NCBI RefSeq assembly: GCF_030053135.1
Contig: NZ_CP125653.1
Coordinates: forward strand, 62,001 to 126,000
Direction of reading: 5' to 3'
DNA: 64,000 bases
Source of the DNA: Rhizobium sp. BT04
GTDB taxonomy: Bacteria > Pseudomonadota > Alphaproteobacteria > Rhizobiales > Rhizobiaceae
Notes under the pieces: model-generated
The model's database searches: none
The model's input: only the letters and a program-made list of their open reading frames with translations
What the model was told of the DNA's origin: nothing
Program-made: the position numbers and the translations under genes
In this document: piece by piece, positions 53,316 through 62,940 of the stretch
How positions within the stretch are numbered: the first letter of the stretch is position 1
Layout: each line of letters opens with the position of its first letter

Positions 53316-54512
53316 ATGTCCACTGATATCAGACCATCAATCGGTCTTCGCCCCGTCATCAACGTATCGGGCACGATGACGGGCCTCGGCGCTTCGATCG
53401 TCGTGCCGGAGGCGATCGAGGCGATGGCGTCGATCCTGCCGCATTTCGTCGAGATCAACGACCTGCAGCGCAAGGCCAGCACCGTCATTGCCCGGCTGAC
53501 CGGCGGCGAGGCGGGTTTCGTCACCGCCTCCTGCTCGGCCGGCATTTCGCTCGCCGTTGCCGGGGCCATCACCGGCGACAATCTGCTGGCGATCGAGAAG
53601 CTGCCGGATGTCACCTCCGAGAAGAACGAAGTGCTGGTGCAGATGGGCCATGTGGTGAGCTACGGCGCACCGGTCGACCAGGCGATCCGGCTTGCCGGCG
53701 GCAAGGTCGTGCTGATCGGCCAGGCAACCTCGACGCATCGCTTCCACATGGAAAATGCCATCACCGAAAAAACCGCGGCTGCAGTCTATGTCGTTTCCCA
53801 TCATGTCGTCGACTACGGCCTGCTCAACCTGAAGGAATTTGTCGAGATCGCCCATGCCAGGGGCGTGCCGGTCATCGTCGATGCGGCCTCGGAATATGAT
53901 CTCAGGGTTTTCCTGGAGCAGGGCGCCGAAATCGCCCTTTACTCCGGCCACAAATTCCTCGGCGGCCCGACTTCGGGCATCGTGGCCGGCAAGAAGGAAC
54001 TGGTGCGCCACGCCTTCCTGCAGAATATGGGCATCGGCCGCGGCATGAAGGTCGGCAAGGAGAGCATCTTCGGGGTCATGGCGGCACTCGAAGCCTGGGA
54101 AAGCCGCGATCATGCCGGCATCCGCGAACGCGAGACCGGCTATCTCAACCTGTGGAAGCGCGCGCTCGACGGCCGCCCCGGTGTCACCGCGCTGATCGAG
54201 CCGGATCCGACCAACAATCCGCTCGATCGGCTGCGTCTGATCGTTGAGCCCGAGCAGGCGCATATCACCGCCTGGGATCTGGCCGATGCGCTGGCGAGGG
54301 GCAACCCGCCGATCATCGTGCGCGATCACGAGGTGGAGCACCGCTATTTCTATCTCGACCCGTGCAACCTGCACCCCGGTCAGGAGACGATCGTCGCCGA
54401 ACGTCTGGCGGAAGAACTCGACAAGGCGCGTGCCTCCAACGAGATCATCGCAACGCCCATCGAGAACCGTAGCCGGCACCGTTTCGATGGTATGCTGCGC
54501 TGGCCGGATTGA
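53316..54512 (+). CDS. SelA-like PLP-dependent enzyme (DgaE/aminotransferase class V fold)
   Basis: Fold-type I PLP enzyme of 398 residues in the SelA/D-glucosaminate-6-phosphate ammonia-lyase group. The Schiff-base lysine is probably Lys213 in [13 protein letters not shown], and [10 protein letters not shown] supplies the PLP-ring aspartate. It opens with [14 protein letters not shown], the family N-terminus. It cannot be a true selenocysteine synthase: no selB, selD or selenium genes are visible. In the operon with RidA and a transporter it likely deaminates an amino-acid- or amino-sugar-like substrate. Confidence 0.82.
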   Translation: MSTDIRPSIGLRPVINVSGTMTGLGASIVVPEAIEAMASILPHFVEINDLQRKASTVIARLTGGEAGFVTASCSAGISLAVAGAITGDNLLAIEKLPDVTSEKNEVLVQMGHVVSYGAPVDQAIRLAGGKVVLIGQATSTHRFHMENAITEKTAAAVYVVSHHVVDYGLLNLKEFVEIAHARGVPVIVDAASEYDLRVFLEQGAEIALYSGHKFLGGPTSGIVAGKKELVRHAFLQNMGIGRGMKVGKESIFGVMAALEAWESRDHAGIRERETGYLNLWKRALDGRPGVTALIEPDPTNNPLDRLRLIVEPEQAHITAWDLADALARGNPPIIVRDHEVEHRYFYLDPCNLHPGQETIVAERLAEELDKARASNEIIATPIENRSRHRFDGMLRWPD

Positions 54513-54529
54513 GCCGAAGAGGAGCGGAT

Positions 54530-56362
54530 ATGGCCAGGGTCCAAGCGCAACCGATCGAGTCGGCAGACGTTCTTTCCGTCGACGGACTGACGACGTCCTT
54601 TCTGGTGGACGGCGTCTGGAAACCTGTTGTGCGCGACGTCTCCTTCACCGTCGCACCTGGTGAAACGGTGGCGATCGTCGGCGAATCCGGCTCGGGCAAG
54701 AGCGTCACCTCGCTCTCGATCATGCGGCTGCTGCAGGCGGATACCAGCCGTGTAGAGGGCCGCGTCATGCTCGGCGGGCGCGACCTGCTGGCCTTGCCGG
54801 AACATGCCATGCGGCAGGTGCGCGGCAACGAGGTGGCGATGATCTTCCAGGAGCCGATGACATCGCTCAATCCGCTCTTCACCATCGGCGACCAGATTTC
54901 CGAGGCGCTGCTCTGCCATTCCGATATGAGCAAGGCGGACGCCAAAGCCGAGACGATAAGACTTCTGGAAAAGGTCCGCATCCCGTCGGCCGCCTCGCGC
55001 TTCGGCGAATATCCGCATCGTTTTTCCGGCGGCATGCGCCAGCGGGTGATGATCGCCATGGCGCTCGCCAGCCGGCCGAAACTGTTGATCGCCGACGAGC
55101 CGACGACGGCGCTCGACGTGACCATCCAGGGCCAGATCCTCGATCTCATCAAGATGCTGCAGGAGGAGGAGGGAACCTCGGTTCTGTTCATCACCCATGA
55201 TATGGGCGTCGTCGCCGAGATCGCCGACCGGACGGTGGTGATGTATCGCGGCGAACAGGTCGAAAGCGGCGCCACCGCCGATATCTTCCACCGCGGCAGA
55301 CATCCCTACACGAGGGCGCTGCTCTCGGCCGTGCCGGTGCTCGGCTCGATGCAAGGCCGGCAAAGGCCGCTGCGCTTTCCGGTGGTCAATACGGCAACCG
55401 GGGAATCCGACGTGCCCGCCGAGGCGGCCGATACGGTGGCGGCGACGCCGGTGTTGCAGGTGAAGAATCTCACCAAGCGCTTCGACATTCATACCGGCCT
55501 GTTCGGCCGGCTGACCAGCCGGGTGCATGCGGTCGAAAACGTCTCTTTCGATCTGCATGCCGGCGAGACGCTGTCGCTCGTCGGAGAATCCGGCTGCGGC
55601 AAATCGACGACGGGGCGTGCCATCATGCGCCTCATCGAGCCACAGGCCGGTTCCGTTCTAGTCGAGGGCAGGGAGGTGCTCGGCCTCGACAGGAAGGATT
55701 TGCGCGAGATGCGCAAATCCGTGCAGATGATCTTCCAGGACCCCTTTGCCAGCCTCAATCCGCGCATGACGGTGGGGGCGGCAATCGCCGAGCCCTATCT
55801 CGAACACAGGATGGGCAATGCGAGAGAGGCAAAAGAGGTGGTCGCCGACCTCTTGGTAAAGGTCGGCCTGTCCCCGGATATGGCCGCGCGTTATCCGCAT
55901 GAATTTTCCGGCGGTCAGCGCCAGCGTATCTGCATCGCCCGGGCGCTCGCCTTGCAGCCGAAGGTCATCTTCGCCGATGAAAGCGTCTCGGCGCTCGACG
56001 TTTCGATTAAGGCGCAGGTCATCAACCTGATGCTCGATCTGCAACAGAGCCTCAATCTCGCCTTCCTGTTCATCTCGCACGACATGGCGGTCGTCGAGCG
56101 CGTCAGCCACCGTGTGGCGGTGATGTATCTCGGCGAGATCGTCGAGATCGGCCCGCGCGCCGCCGTCTTCGAAAATCCGCAGCATGCCTATACGAAGAAA
56201 CTTATCGCGGCCGTGCCAGTGCCTGATCCCGATCGTCGCCATGAAAAGCGTATGGTGGCGAATGACGAGATCAAGAGCCCGATGCGCCCGGTCGATTATC
56301 GGCCTCCGGCCACCTTCTATCGCGAAGTCGGGCCGGGTCATCTGGTGATGGCCGATCGGTAG
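54530..56362 (+). CDS. ABC transporter ATPase, DppD-DppF fusion
   Basis: Fused ATPase of 610 residues with two full ABC domains. Walker A motifs are GESGSGKS (about 51-58) and GESGCGKST (about 350); signatures are FSGGMRQRVMIA and FSGGQRQRICIA. Both domains keep the Walker B aspartate and glutamate. The fusion replaces the separate DppD/DppF pair seen in the operon at 24.4-26 kb. AGGAG precedes the start. It completes the importer begun at 49118. Confidence 0.9.
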   Translation: MARVQAQPIESADVLSVDGLTTSFLVDGVWKPVVRDVSFTVAPGETVAIVGESGSGKSVTSLSIMRLLQADTSRVEGRVMLGGRDLLALPEHAMRQVRGNEVAMIFQEPMTSLNPLFTIGDQISEALLCHSDMSKADAKAETIRLLEKVRIPSAASRFGEYPHRFSGGMRQRVMIAMALASRPKLLIADEPTTALDVTIQGQILDLIKMLQEEEGTSVLFITHDMGVVAEIADRTVVMYRGEQVESGATADIFHRGRHPYTRALLSAVPVLGSMQGRQRPLRFPVVNTATGESDVPAEAADTVAATPVLQVKNLTKRFDIHTGLFGRLTSRVHAVENVSFDLHAGETLSLVGESGCGKSTTGRAIMRLIEPQAGSVLVEGREVLGLDRKDLREMRKSVQMIFQDPFASLNPRMTVGAAIAEPYLEHRMGNAREAKEVVADLLVKVGLSPDMAARYPHEFSGGQRQRICIARALALQPKVIFADESVSALDVSIKAQVINLMLDLQQSLNLAFLFISHDMAVVERVSHRVAVMYLGEIVEIGPRAAVFENPQHAYTKKLIAAVPVPDPDRRHEKRMVANDEIKSPMRPVDYRPPATFYREVGPGHLVMADR

Positions 56363-56451
56363 TGCAGCCCTGCGCGAGCCATTGGGAGTTGCCTAACGGA
56401 CCGTCGGCGCATAAAGCAGATGCATAGCCAAATGCTTGGAAAACCGCACCA

Positions 56452-57273
56452 ATGAACAAGACAGATTATTTTTCGAAGCTCGGCGGTTTGCCGCCGCAGA
56501 CCCAGCTGCTTTCCGGCAAGGCCGTTTTCACCACGGCTTACGCGGTCATCCCGCGCGGCGTCATGACCGATATCGTCAGCAGCGTTCTTCCGCATTGGGC
56601 GGGAACGCGCGCATGGGTGCTCTCCCGGCCGCTCTCCGGTTTCTCCGAGACCTTCTCGCAATATGTGATGGAGGTTCAGCCGGGCGGCGGAAGCGACCGG
56701 CCGGAGCCCGACAAGCGGGCCGAGGCGGTGCTCTTCGTCGTCGAAGGCGGCATGACGGTGGAGCTCGACGGCGTCAGCCACGCACTGCGCGCCGGTTCCT
56801 TCGTCTATATTCCGGCGGGTTCGGCCTGGCGCCTCAAAAACGATGGTTCGGCCGCGGCGATCTTCCATTGGATCCGCAAGGCCTTTCAGGAGGTCGAGGG
56901 GCTGGAGCCGCCGCCGGCGATCGTCACGCATGAGGACGATCATCCGATCCGGCCCATGCCCGACACCGACGGCCGCTGGGGCACGACCCGCTTCATCGAT
57001 CCGGCCGACGTGCGCTACGACATGCACGTCAATATCGTCACCCTCGAGCCGGGCGCCGTGATCCCCTTCATGGAGACCCATGTCATGGAGCATGGTCTCT
57101 ATGTGCTGGAAGGCAAGGCGGTCTATCGTCTGAACCAGGATTGGGTCGAGGTCGAGGCCGGCGATTTCATGTGGCTGCGTTCCTTTTGCCCGCAGGCCTG
57201 TTATGCGGGCGGCCCCGGCCGGTTCCGCTACCTGCTCTACAAGGACGTCAACCGCCACATGACGCTTTGGTAG
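56452..57273 (+). CDS. bicupin, (S)-ureidoglycine aminohydrolase-like (AllE)
   Basis: Double cupin protein of 273 residues. The C-terminal barrel carries the manganese-binding set in PFMETHVMEHGLYVLEGKAVY (Glu, His, His) and the glutamine of FCPQACYAGG, as in AllE/UGlyAH. In purine breakdown that enzyme converts (S)-ureidoglycine to (S)-ureidoglycolate with release of ammonia. No other allantoin genes are here, so the role may be in the neighbouring transporter pathway. It starts 89 bases after the ATPase. Confidence 0.83.
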   Translation: MNKTDYFSKLGGLPPQTQLLSGKAVFTTAYAVIPRGVMTDIVSSVLPHWAGTRAWVLSRPLSGFSETFSQYVMEVQPGGGSDRPEPDKRAEAVLFVVEGGMTVELDGVSHALRAGSFVYIPAGSAWRLKNDGSAAAIFHWIRKAFQEVEGLEPPPAIVTHEDDHPIRPMPDTDGRWGTTRFIDPADVRYDMHVNIVTLEPGAVIPFMETHVMEHGLYVLEGKAVYRLNQDWVEVEAGDFMWLRSFCPQACYAGGPGRFRYLLYKDVNRHMTLW

Positions 57274-57292
57274 GAGCTGTCGCGGAGGGACG

Positions 57293-57826
57293 ATGAGGCT
57301 CGAAAGCGAACGCCTGATTTTGAGACCCTGGCGGCAGTCGGATCGCAAACCCTTCACTGCGATCAACGCCGAGCCCGACGTCGTCAGATATCTCAATCCT
57401 CTGACCGACGACCAGTCGGATGCGATGCTCGACCGCATCGACCGGCACTTCGAGGATCATGGTTGGGGGCTGTGGGCTCTGGAGGAAAAGGCAAGCGGCG
57501 CGTTGATCGGCATGTGCGGCCTCAACAATGTGTCGCCGGCCTTGCCGTTTTCCCCGGCCGTCGAAATCGGTTGGCGGCTTTCAGCCTCCCGGCACGGCGC
57601 CGGATATGCGCGCGAGGCGGCGGAACGCTCCCTCGATTTTGCCTTCAGCGATCTGAAGCTCGACCGCATCGTCAGCTTCACCGTGCCGGCAAACAGCAAT
57701 TCCTGGGGTTTGATGAGACGGCTCGGAATGAGCCGGGTCGGTGAATTCAATCATCCCAATTTCGCGGAGGGGCACCCGTTGCGCCATCACGTGCTCTACG
57801 AGCTGCGATCGTCAAACGGTCTTTGA
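57293..57826 (+). CDS. GNAT acetyltransferase (RimJ/RimL-like)
   Basis: Protein of 177 residues opening MRLESERLILRPWRQSD, typical of the RimJ/RimL group. The acetyl-CoA segment is SASRHGAGYAREAAERSLDF and the C-terminal part reads NSNSWGLMRRLGM. It begins 19 bases after the bicupin gene, so it is probably the last gene of that transcript. The acceptor amine is unknown. Confidence 0.83.
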   Translation: MRLESERLILRPWRQSDRKPFTAINAEPDVVRYLNPLTDDQSDAMLDRIDRHFEDHGWGLWALEEKASGALIGMCGLNNVSPALPFSPAVEIGWRLSASRHGAGYAREAAERSLDFAFSDLKLDRIVSFTVPANSNSWGLMRRLGMSRVGEFNHPNFAEGHPLRHHVLYELRSSNGL

Positions 57827-58423
57827 AAGCCGGATTTCAGGGTTCGCGCCGGCCGTTGATTGAGATGAAACCAAAAGGAGTAAATTTGATAATTACTCAA
57901 TCTTAAATTGTAAAAGTGGCGTAATCTGTCGATTGGAACTGTCCCCTCAGGCTGCTCACAACCAGCATGAGCGCTTCATACGGCATTTAGTTTCGCGCGT
58001 TAGCAGAGGTGTGCAGTGAAGCCTCCGCCGCCGCCCGTACGAGTCATCTATTCCCGCGCCGCTTCTGCCGGTTCTGCTTCGATTTGCGGTGGCCCGATTG
58101 CGCCCTATTGTCCAGCGCGATCAGGCGGCGCGCACCCAACGTCAGCTGTTGCGGTCAACATCTACACCGCCTCCGCCCATTTCCCGTATACTGAAAATAC
58201 AGCATCTCCGCTCAGCGTCGTGATATTGAGCGAAAGCGATTGAGTGCGGCTTCCAGACAGCGGCATGTCCAGGCCACGCCACCACATAGCGCTATAAGGA
58301 TGATCAGATAATACAGCGTGGGTTGGTCAGCAGCCTTGATTACCGAAGTTTTAGAGTGCACCTCCCCCTGCGCCAACATTACGAACGGGACGCTCAAAGG
58401 CAGAGGAACCTCGTTCGACGGTT
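57827..58423. other. 597-base stretch without supported gene
   Basis: An AT-rich patch at about 57870-57920 is followed by short overlapping frames with no domain and no ribosome sites. It borders recombinase remnants on the right and may be the left end of the inserted element. Confidence 0.45.
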
Positions 58424-59024
58424 TTGTCGCCGGAGGAGGAGGCGGTGATCGTGGCCCTCAGGCGTTATACGACGGTCAGAGCTTTTGCCCGCCACCTCCA
58501 GGTGGTCGACCCCCAAACCCAGATTCCGCCTTCGCACATATTTCCACCACAACGAAGACCGCGTCCTTTCATCTATTCAGACGAACAGATCGCCGATCTC
58601 CTGAAGTCGATGCTCGACCTGCATCCTGGAAGCTTCCGAGGGCCGACATATCATTACTTCTTCGGCTTGCTGGCATCCACCGGACTTCGATTCTCAGAGG
58701 CGGCGCGGTTGCTTCGTGAGGACGCCGATCTGGAAGCAGGCATGCTGACGATCCGTGAGACGAAGTTCGGAAAGACCCGCATCGTGCCGCTGCATCCGAG
58801 TACGACGCTGGCGCTTCGGCGATATGCGTCAATCCGTGACGATCAGACGGGTAAGCAAATACTTCTTTACCGGAGACCTTGGCAAGGCCGTGATCCATGC
58901 CAACCCACACTTCTCCTTTATCCTCTGGACACGCCAGGCGGGACTGAGGCAGCCGGATGAGCGTGACGGTCCCAGGATTCACGATCTCCGCCACACCTTC
59001 GCCGTTCGAACGCTGCTATCCTGA
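58424..59024 (+). pseudogene. tyrosine recombinase fragment with frameshift (RIT-like)
   Basis: Translation from 58424 gives an integrase core with the first catalytic arginine in LLASTGLRFSEAARLL and the lysine in TKFGKTRIVPLHPST. Near 58850 the homology moves to another frame (FFTGDLGKAVIHANPHF) and ends HDLRHTFAVRTLLS before a stop, without the last His and Tyr. The gene is thus shifted and truncated. The sequence resembles the second recombinase of recombinase-in-trio elements. Confidence 0.75.
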
Positions 59025-59681
59025 TCCCAGGGAAGATCGGGTCGAAGGGGGAAGTGCAATTTCTCACCCGAGACCGAAGCGATCCTCGCGGCTCCTGATC
59101 GACGAACCTGGGTTGGGCGTCGTGACCATGTTTTGATGCTGACAGCCGTGCAGACAGGGATGCGCCTCTCCGAACTCGTGGGCCTTGATCGAAGTGCCGT
59201 CACCATCGGCACAGGGGCGCACATCCGGTGTTTCGGGAAGGGACGCAAGGAACGCACTACGCCGACAACCAGAATGCTCAATGTTACGCTCAAAGCCTGG
59301 TTGGACGAGCCACCGGTTGGGAACGGCAATGCTCTTTTCCCGACCGTTCACGGCGGGCGGATGAGCCCTGATGCCGTTCAGTATCTTCTGGCAAAATACG
59401 TGTTAACGGCGTCGAAGGGCTGCTCGTCGTTACGATCAAAGCGGATATCTCCCCATGTCCCTCGACATAGTGCGGCGATGGAGTTGCTGGATGCCGGTGT
59501 CGACAGCACGGTGATCTCATTGTGGCTCGGCCATGAGTCCATGCGGTCCACACAGCCTTACTTGCATGCCAACCTGGCAATCAAGGAGGCCGCTCTAGCC
59601 AAGATCGACCCGTTCAATGGACAATCGCCTGGCCGGTTCAGGGCCGGCGACGAGTTATTGGCGTTTCTCGACAAACTTTGA
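59025..59681 (+). pseudogene. tyrosine recombinase, N-terminally truncated (RIT-like)
   Basis: The open frame starts after the stop at 59022-59024. Recognisable homology begins near 59064 (SPETEAILAAPDRRTW). All catalytic residues remain: Arg in TGMRLSELVGL, Lys in GKGRKERTTP, His/Arg in HVPRHSAAM, His in WLGHES and Tyr in QPYLHA. About 100 N-terminal residues are missing. The LLDAGVDSTVISLWLGHES pattern is that of the third recombinase of trio elements. Confidence 0.75.
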
Positions 59682-59810
59682 TCCCTGCCGGAGCTATTGA
59701 CATCGCGGTGAGGGCCGCGATGTCATGCCGAGCCCACCAATCATCGAGGAACTCTCACTAGGCAGGAAAGCGCCACCACAGGACATTGCATTCCCCTTGA
59801 CCGCGCATCG

Positions 59811-60392
59811 TCACAGCAAAAGGCCATCCGCCAACAACGCCACCATCCGTTGCGCCTGAGCGGGGTCGTCATTCTCCGACATTGATAAACGGGCGATTGC
59901 TCCCAGCAATTCATCTGCGGCGATGTCCGAACGGATGCGGCCGGTGGCTGACGCCGAAGCAAGAAGTTCTTGAAGAGCGGGACGAAGGCGTGCCTCGAAA
60001 TGGCCCGGCAAGGCTGAATAGGCGGGTTCGCCCGAGTGAAGTGCTCCTGCGAGCCCGCGCTTGGTTGCGAAGAACGCAGAGAAGCGCTGCATCCACAATC
60101 GCAATGCCTCGAAGGGCTCGTGACGTTGCGCGAGATCGATAGCTGCGTCTGCGCAGTCGTCGATTTCGCGACGAAAGACAGCGGCGATCAGGTCAGACCG
60201 CTGCGGGAAGTGCCGGTACACCGTGCCCAAACCCACGCCTGCCTTGTTGGCAATGGTGCGAATGGGAGCATCCACTCCCTCGACGGCGAAAACGTCTTTG
60301 GCCGCCTGCAGCAGGGCATCCAGACTACGCTGCGCATCCGCACGCATGGGTTTGGTCGCCCCCTTCGCATCGCCATCCGATCCTGTTTCCAT
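59811..60392 (-). CDS. TetR-family regulator
   Basis: Repressor of 193 residues with the TetR DNA-binding region (DAPIRTIANKAGVGLGTVYRHF in part) and a helical effector domain. ATG at 60392 is preceded by AAGGAG; a longer frame to 60425 would overlap its operator. It is divergent from a short-chain dehydrogenase. Two palindromes lie in the gap. Confidence 0.87.
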   Translation of the reverse strand: METGSDGDAKGATKPMRADAQRSLDALLQAAKDVFAVEGVDAPIRTIANKAGVGLGTVYRHFPQRSDLIAAVFRREIDDCADAAIDLAQRHEPFEALRLWMQRFSAFFATKRGLAGALHSGEPAYSALPGHFEARLRPALQELLASASATGRIRSDIAADELLGAIARLSMSENDDPAQAQRMVALLADGLLL

Positions 60393-60410
60393 ATATACTC
60401 CTTGACAAAC

Positions 60411-60446
60411 GGAACATCGTTCCACATTTAAAGTGAACGTTGTTCC
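60411..60446. promoter_or_regulatory. two TetR-type operator palindromes
   Basis: GGAACATCGTTCC (60411-60423) is a perfect inverted repeat around three bases; TGAACGTTGTTCC (60434-60446) repeats it with one mismatch, 23 bases apart. A TTGACA lies at 60402-60407. Position suggests control of both divergent genes. Confidence 0.65.
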
Positions 60447-60507
60447 GTTTCCCTGTAACCGGTCCGACGTCTTTTGACAATGGCATGGCCCTCATGGAGA
60501 TCGCCCG

Positions 60508-61263
60508 ATGAACACTGAAATATTTAATCTTTCCGGGAAAGCCGCCCTTGTAACAGGGGGCAGTCGCGGCATCGGCGCGGCCTGCGCCAAGCTTCTGGCT
60601 CATCGTGGTGCTTCGGTCGCGATCACCTATTCGAAGAGCGCGGAACGGGCCGAGGCACTTGTAGCTGAGATCGTAGCCGCAGGCGGATCGGCCTTTGCAA
60701 TCGTTGCCGACGCTGGTGACGCCAACGCCACCAAGGCAGCCGTGGCTCAAGCCCTTGATCGGCTCGGCGGTCACCTCGACATCCTGGTCAACAACGCTGG
60801 CATTGCCGACCACGGTCCGGTTGGACTGGTGAGCGAGGCCAGCTTCGAACGACAGATGGACATCAACGTGCGCGGCGTCTGGTATACGACTTCCTCCGCC
60901 GTTGCGGCGATGCGTGATGGCGGACGGATTATCAACATCGGCAGCTTCTTCAGCGAGCGCGTGCCGACGCCCGGTGCCAGTTCCTACGGGATGACAAAGC
61001 ACGCCGTGGTCGGGATGACCAGGGGGTGGGCACGTGATCTCGCGGCCCGCCAGATCACGGTCAACACGGTCGAGCCGGGACCGATCGCGACAGAAGCCAA
61101 TCCTGATGAAGGTGACCGCGCCGCAATGATCAAGACCATGGTCCCCCTTGGTCGCTATGGACAGCCTCACGAGGTAGCCGAGCTGGTCGCCTTTCTGGCG
61201 TCACCAGCAGCGGCTTACATCACTGGCGCACAAATTCTCGTGGACGGGGGTATGCTTGCCTAA
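60508..61263 (+). CDS. short-chain dehydrogenase (FabG-like)
   Basis: SDR of 251 residues with TGGSRGIGAA, NNAGIAD, catalytic SSYGMTKHA and the closing motif ITGAQILVDGGMLA. It is divergent from the TetR gene and is its likely target. Such TetR-SDR pairs are often responses to toxic carbonyls or quinones. The substrate is not clear. Confidence 0.87.
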   Translation: MNTEIFNLSGKAALVTGGSRGIGAACAKLLAHRGASVAITYSKSAERAEALVAEIVAAGGSAFAIVADAGDANATKAAVAQALDRLGGHLDILVNNAGIADHGPVGLVSEASFERQMDINVRGVWYTTSSAVAAMRDGGRIINIGSFFSERVPTPGASSYGMTKHAVVGMTRGWARDLAARQITVNTVEPGPIATEANPDEGDRAAMIKTMVPLGRYGQPHEVAELVAFLASPAAAYITGAQILVDGGMLA

Positions 61264-61454
61264 CGCTGGCGTGGCAGTCCCAGACTTGAGGATACCTATC
61301 GGCATGACCACCTGCCTCTACGGCGCATTATGAGCTGAGCTCCGAGACGAGAGCTAGATTTATCATCTCGGGGATCGGCATACCTTTAGACTTCGGCTCG
61401 CGCGGGACCGGTCCGGCATAACCCCGCTTTTGCCCACATGCAGGAACTATCCCG

Positions 61455-62432
61455 ATGAGCCATAAGCAACACCCCATCGGCAGTGGCTTCGCGCCCGCGT
61501 CGACAGCAGACGACGTCCTCGCCGGCATCGATCTTACTGGTCGGAACGTCGTCGTCACCGGCGGCCACGCCGGCATCGGATTGGAGGTCACACGCGCACT
61601 CACTAAGGCCGGTGCATCTGTCGTAGTTGGGGCCCGCAATCCCGATGGAGCCGCCGAAGCATTAAGAGGCCTATTTCGCGTCGAGGTGGACAAGCTCGAC
61701 TTGATCGACCCGTCGTCGATCGACGCCTTTGCCGCTCGTTGGCTCGACACGGGAAAGTCGCTGCACATCCTTGTCAACAATGCCGCCGCGTCCGGCGGAC
61801 CCGAGCGCGACGCGCGAGGATACGAAACACAGTTCGCAACCAATCATCTCGGCCATTTCCAGCTAACGCTGGCGCTGCTGCCAGCACTACGTGCCGCCAG
61901 GGGCGCGCGAGTGGTCAACGTATCCTCCGGCGCTCATCGGTTCGGACGCATCCGCTGGGAGGACCCGAACTTCACAACGGACTTCGACTCGCTCGCCGCA
62001 TACGCCCAGTCCAAGACGGCGAATGTGCTGTTCGCGGTCGAACTGGATCGTCGCTACGCAGCGGACGGGATTCGCGGGTACGCGGTCCATCCGGGGGTCG
62101 TCGCCGGCACCAAGCTTAACAGCGCTGCCGGCGATGAAGCACTGCGCAGAATGGGCCTGATCGACGAGGCAGGCCTTCCAATTATCGATCCCATCATCGG
62201 CAAGAAGACGCCTGCCCAGGGTGCCAGCACGATCGTCTTCGCTTCTGCTAGTCCTTTGCTTGACACCGTTAGTGGCGTGTATCTCATGGACAACGACATT
62301 GCACCGCTGAACGATGAGCCTCGATCGCTTAATGATCAAAGCATCCCGGCCGACGCGGCGTCGCATTCAATCGATCCGCACTCCGCCAAGCGGCTTTGGG
62401 ATATGAGCAAACGGCTGCTTCGGCGGACCTGA
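61455..62432 (+). CDS. short-chain dehydrogenase (retinol dehydrogenase/protochlorophyllide-reductase-like)
   Basis: SDR of 325 residues with TGGHAGIGLEV, LVNNAA, and YAQSKTANVLFAVEL as active-site stretch. The length and the C-terminal tail (KRLWDMSKRLLRR) fit the extended RDH-like group. It follows the preceding SDR by 191 bases with no gene between, so cotranscription is possible. Confidence 0.85.
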   Translation: MSHKQHPIGSGFAPASTADDVLAGIDLTGRNVVVTGGHAGIGLEVTRALTKAGASVVVGARNPDGAAEALRGLFRVEVDKLDLIDPSSIDAFAARWLDTGKSLHILVNNAAASGGPERDARGYETQFATNHLGHFQLTLALLPALRAARGARVVNVSSGAHRFGRIRWEDPNFTTDFDSLAAYAQSKTANVLFAVELDRRYAADGIRGYAVHPGVVAGTKLNSAAGDEALRRMGLIDEAGLPIIDPIIGKKTPAQGASTIVFASASPLLDTVSGVYLMDNDIAPLNDEPRSLNDQSIPADAASHSIDPHSAKRLWDMSKRLLRRT

Positions 62433-62940
62433 CTTGAAAGTCACCGCGGCCGTATCACCCGCATTTCCATATCGGCACTTGCAACAAGCGAATGCCGGCT
62501 TCGGGCCGAACCCGGTCTTCCAACGCGTTCAAATTATGCCGAGCTTTCGATCCTGGATTACCGGAAATCTCGGGCCTTAGGGAAGTTACTCGGCATAGTA
62601 TCGGGCTCGGGATAAGTGCCCGTCTTCATATCGACACGTTGAAGATCAAGGCGCGGAATTTTCACTAACAAATGCCGTCGTCTCGCTTGGGCTTCGAAGT
62701 CTTCGATGATTGCAACTGACGCGTTAGATGCAGCAATTACCAGCAAAAATTTCGTGTTTTTTCCCTGTTGCGATCTGCTAGATTCTTCATAGCCTATGAA
62801 GCTGCAGGATTATTGATGGACGAGCAACTTGAACTCATCAATAACGCCTGTGGGCTGCTTTCCAGCATAATCCATCATTGGTCCACCGGGAGATGTCACG
62901 TTATCGAGCTGTGATCGAACTACCCCAGCTGCCCCTGAGA
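62433..62940. other. 508-base stretch without supported gene
   Basis: Low-GC patches and short frames only. The right end adjoins the transposase and may hold the left end of the insertion sequence, but no terminal inverted repeat was found with confidence. Confidence 0.45.

Noticed and set aside
53316..54512. Annotation as selenocysteine synthase SelA
   Set aside because: No tRNA-Sec, selB or selD seen, and the context (importer, RidA) matches SelA-like catabolic enzymes.
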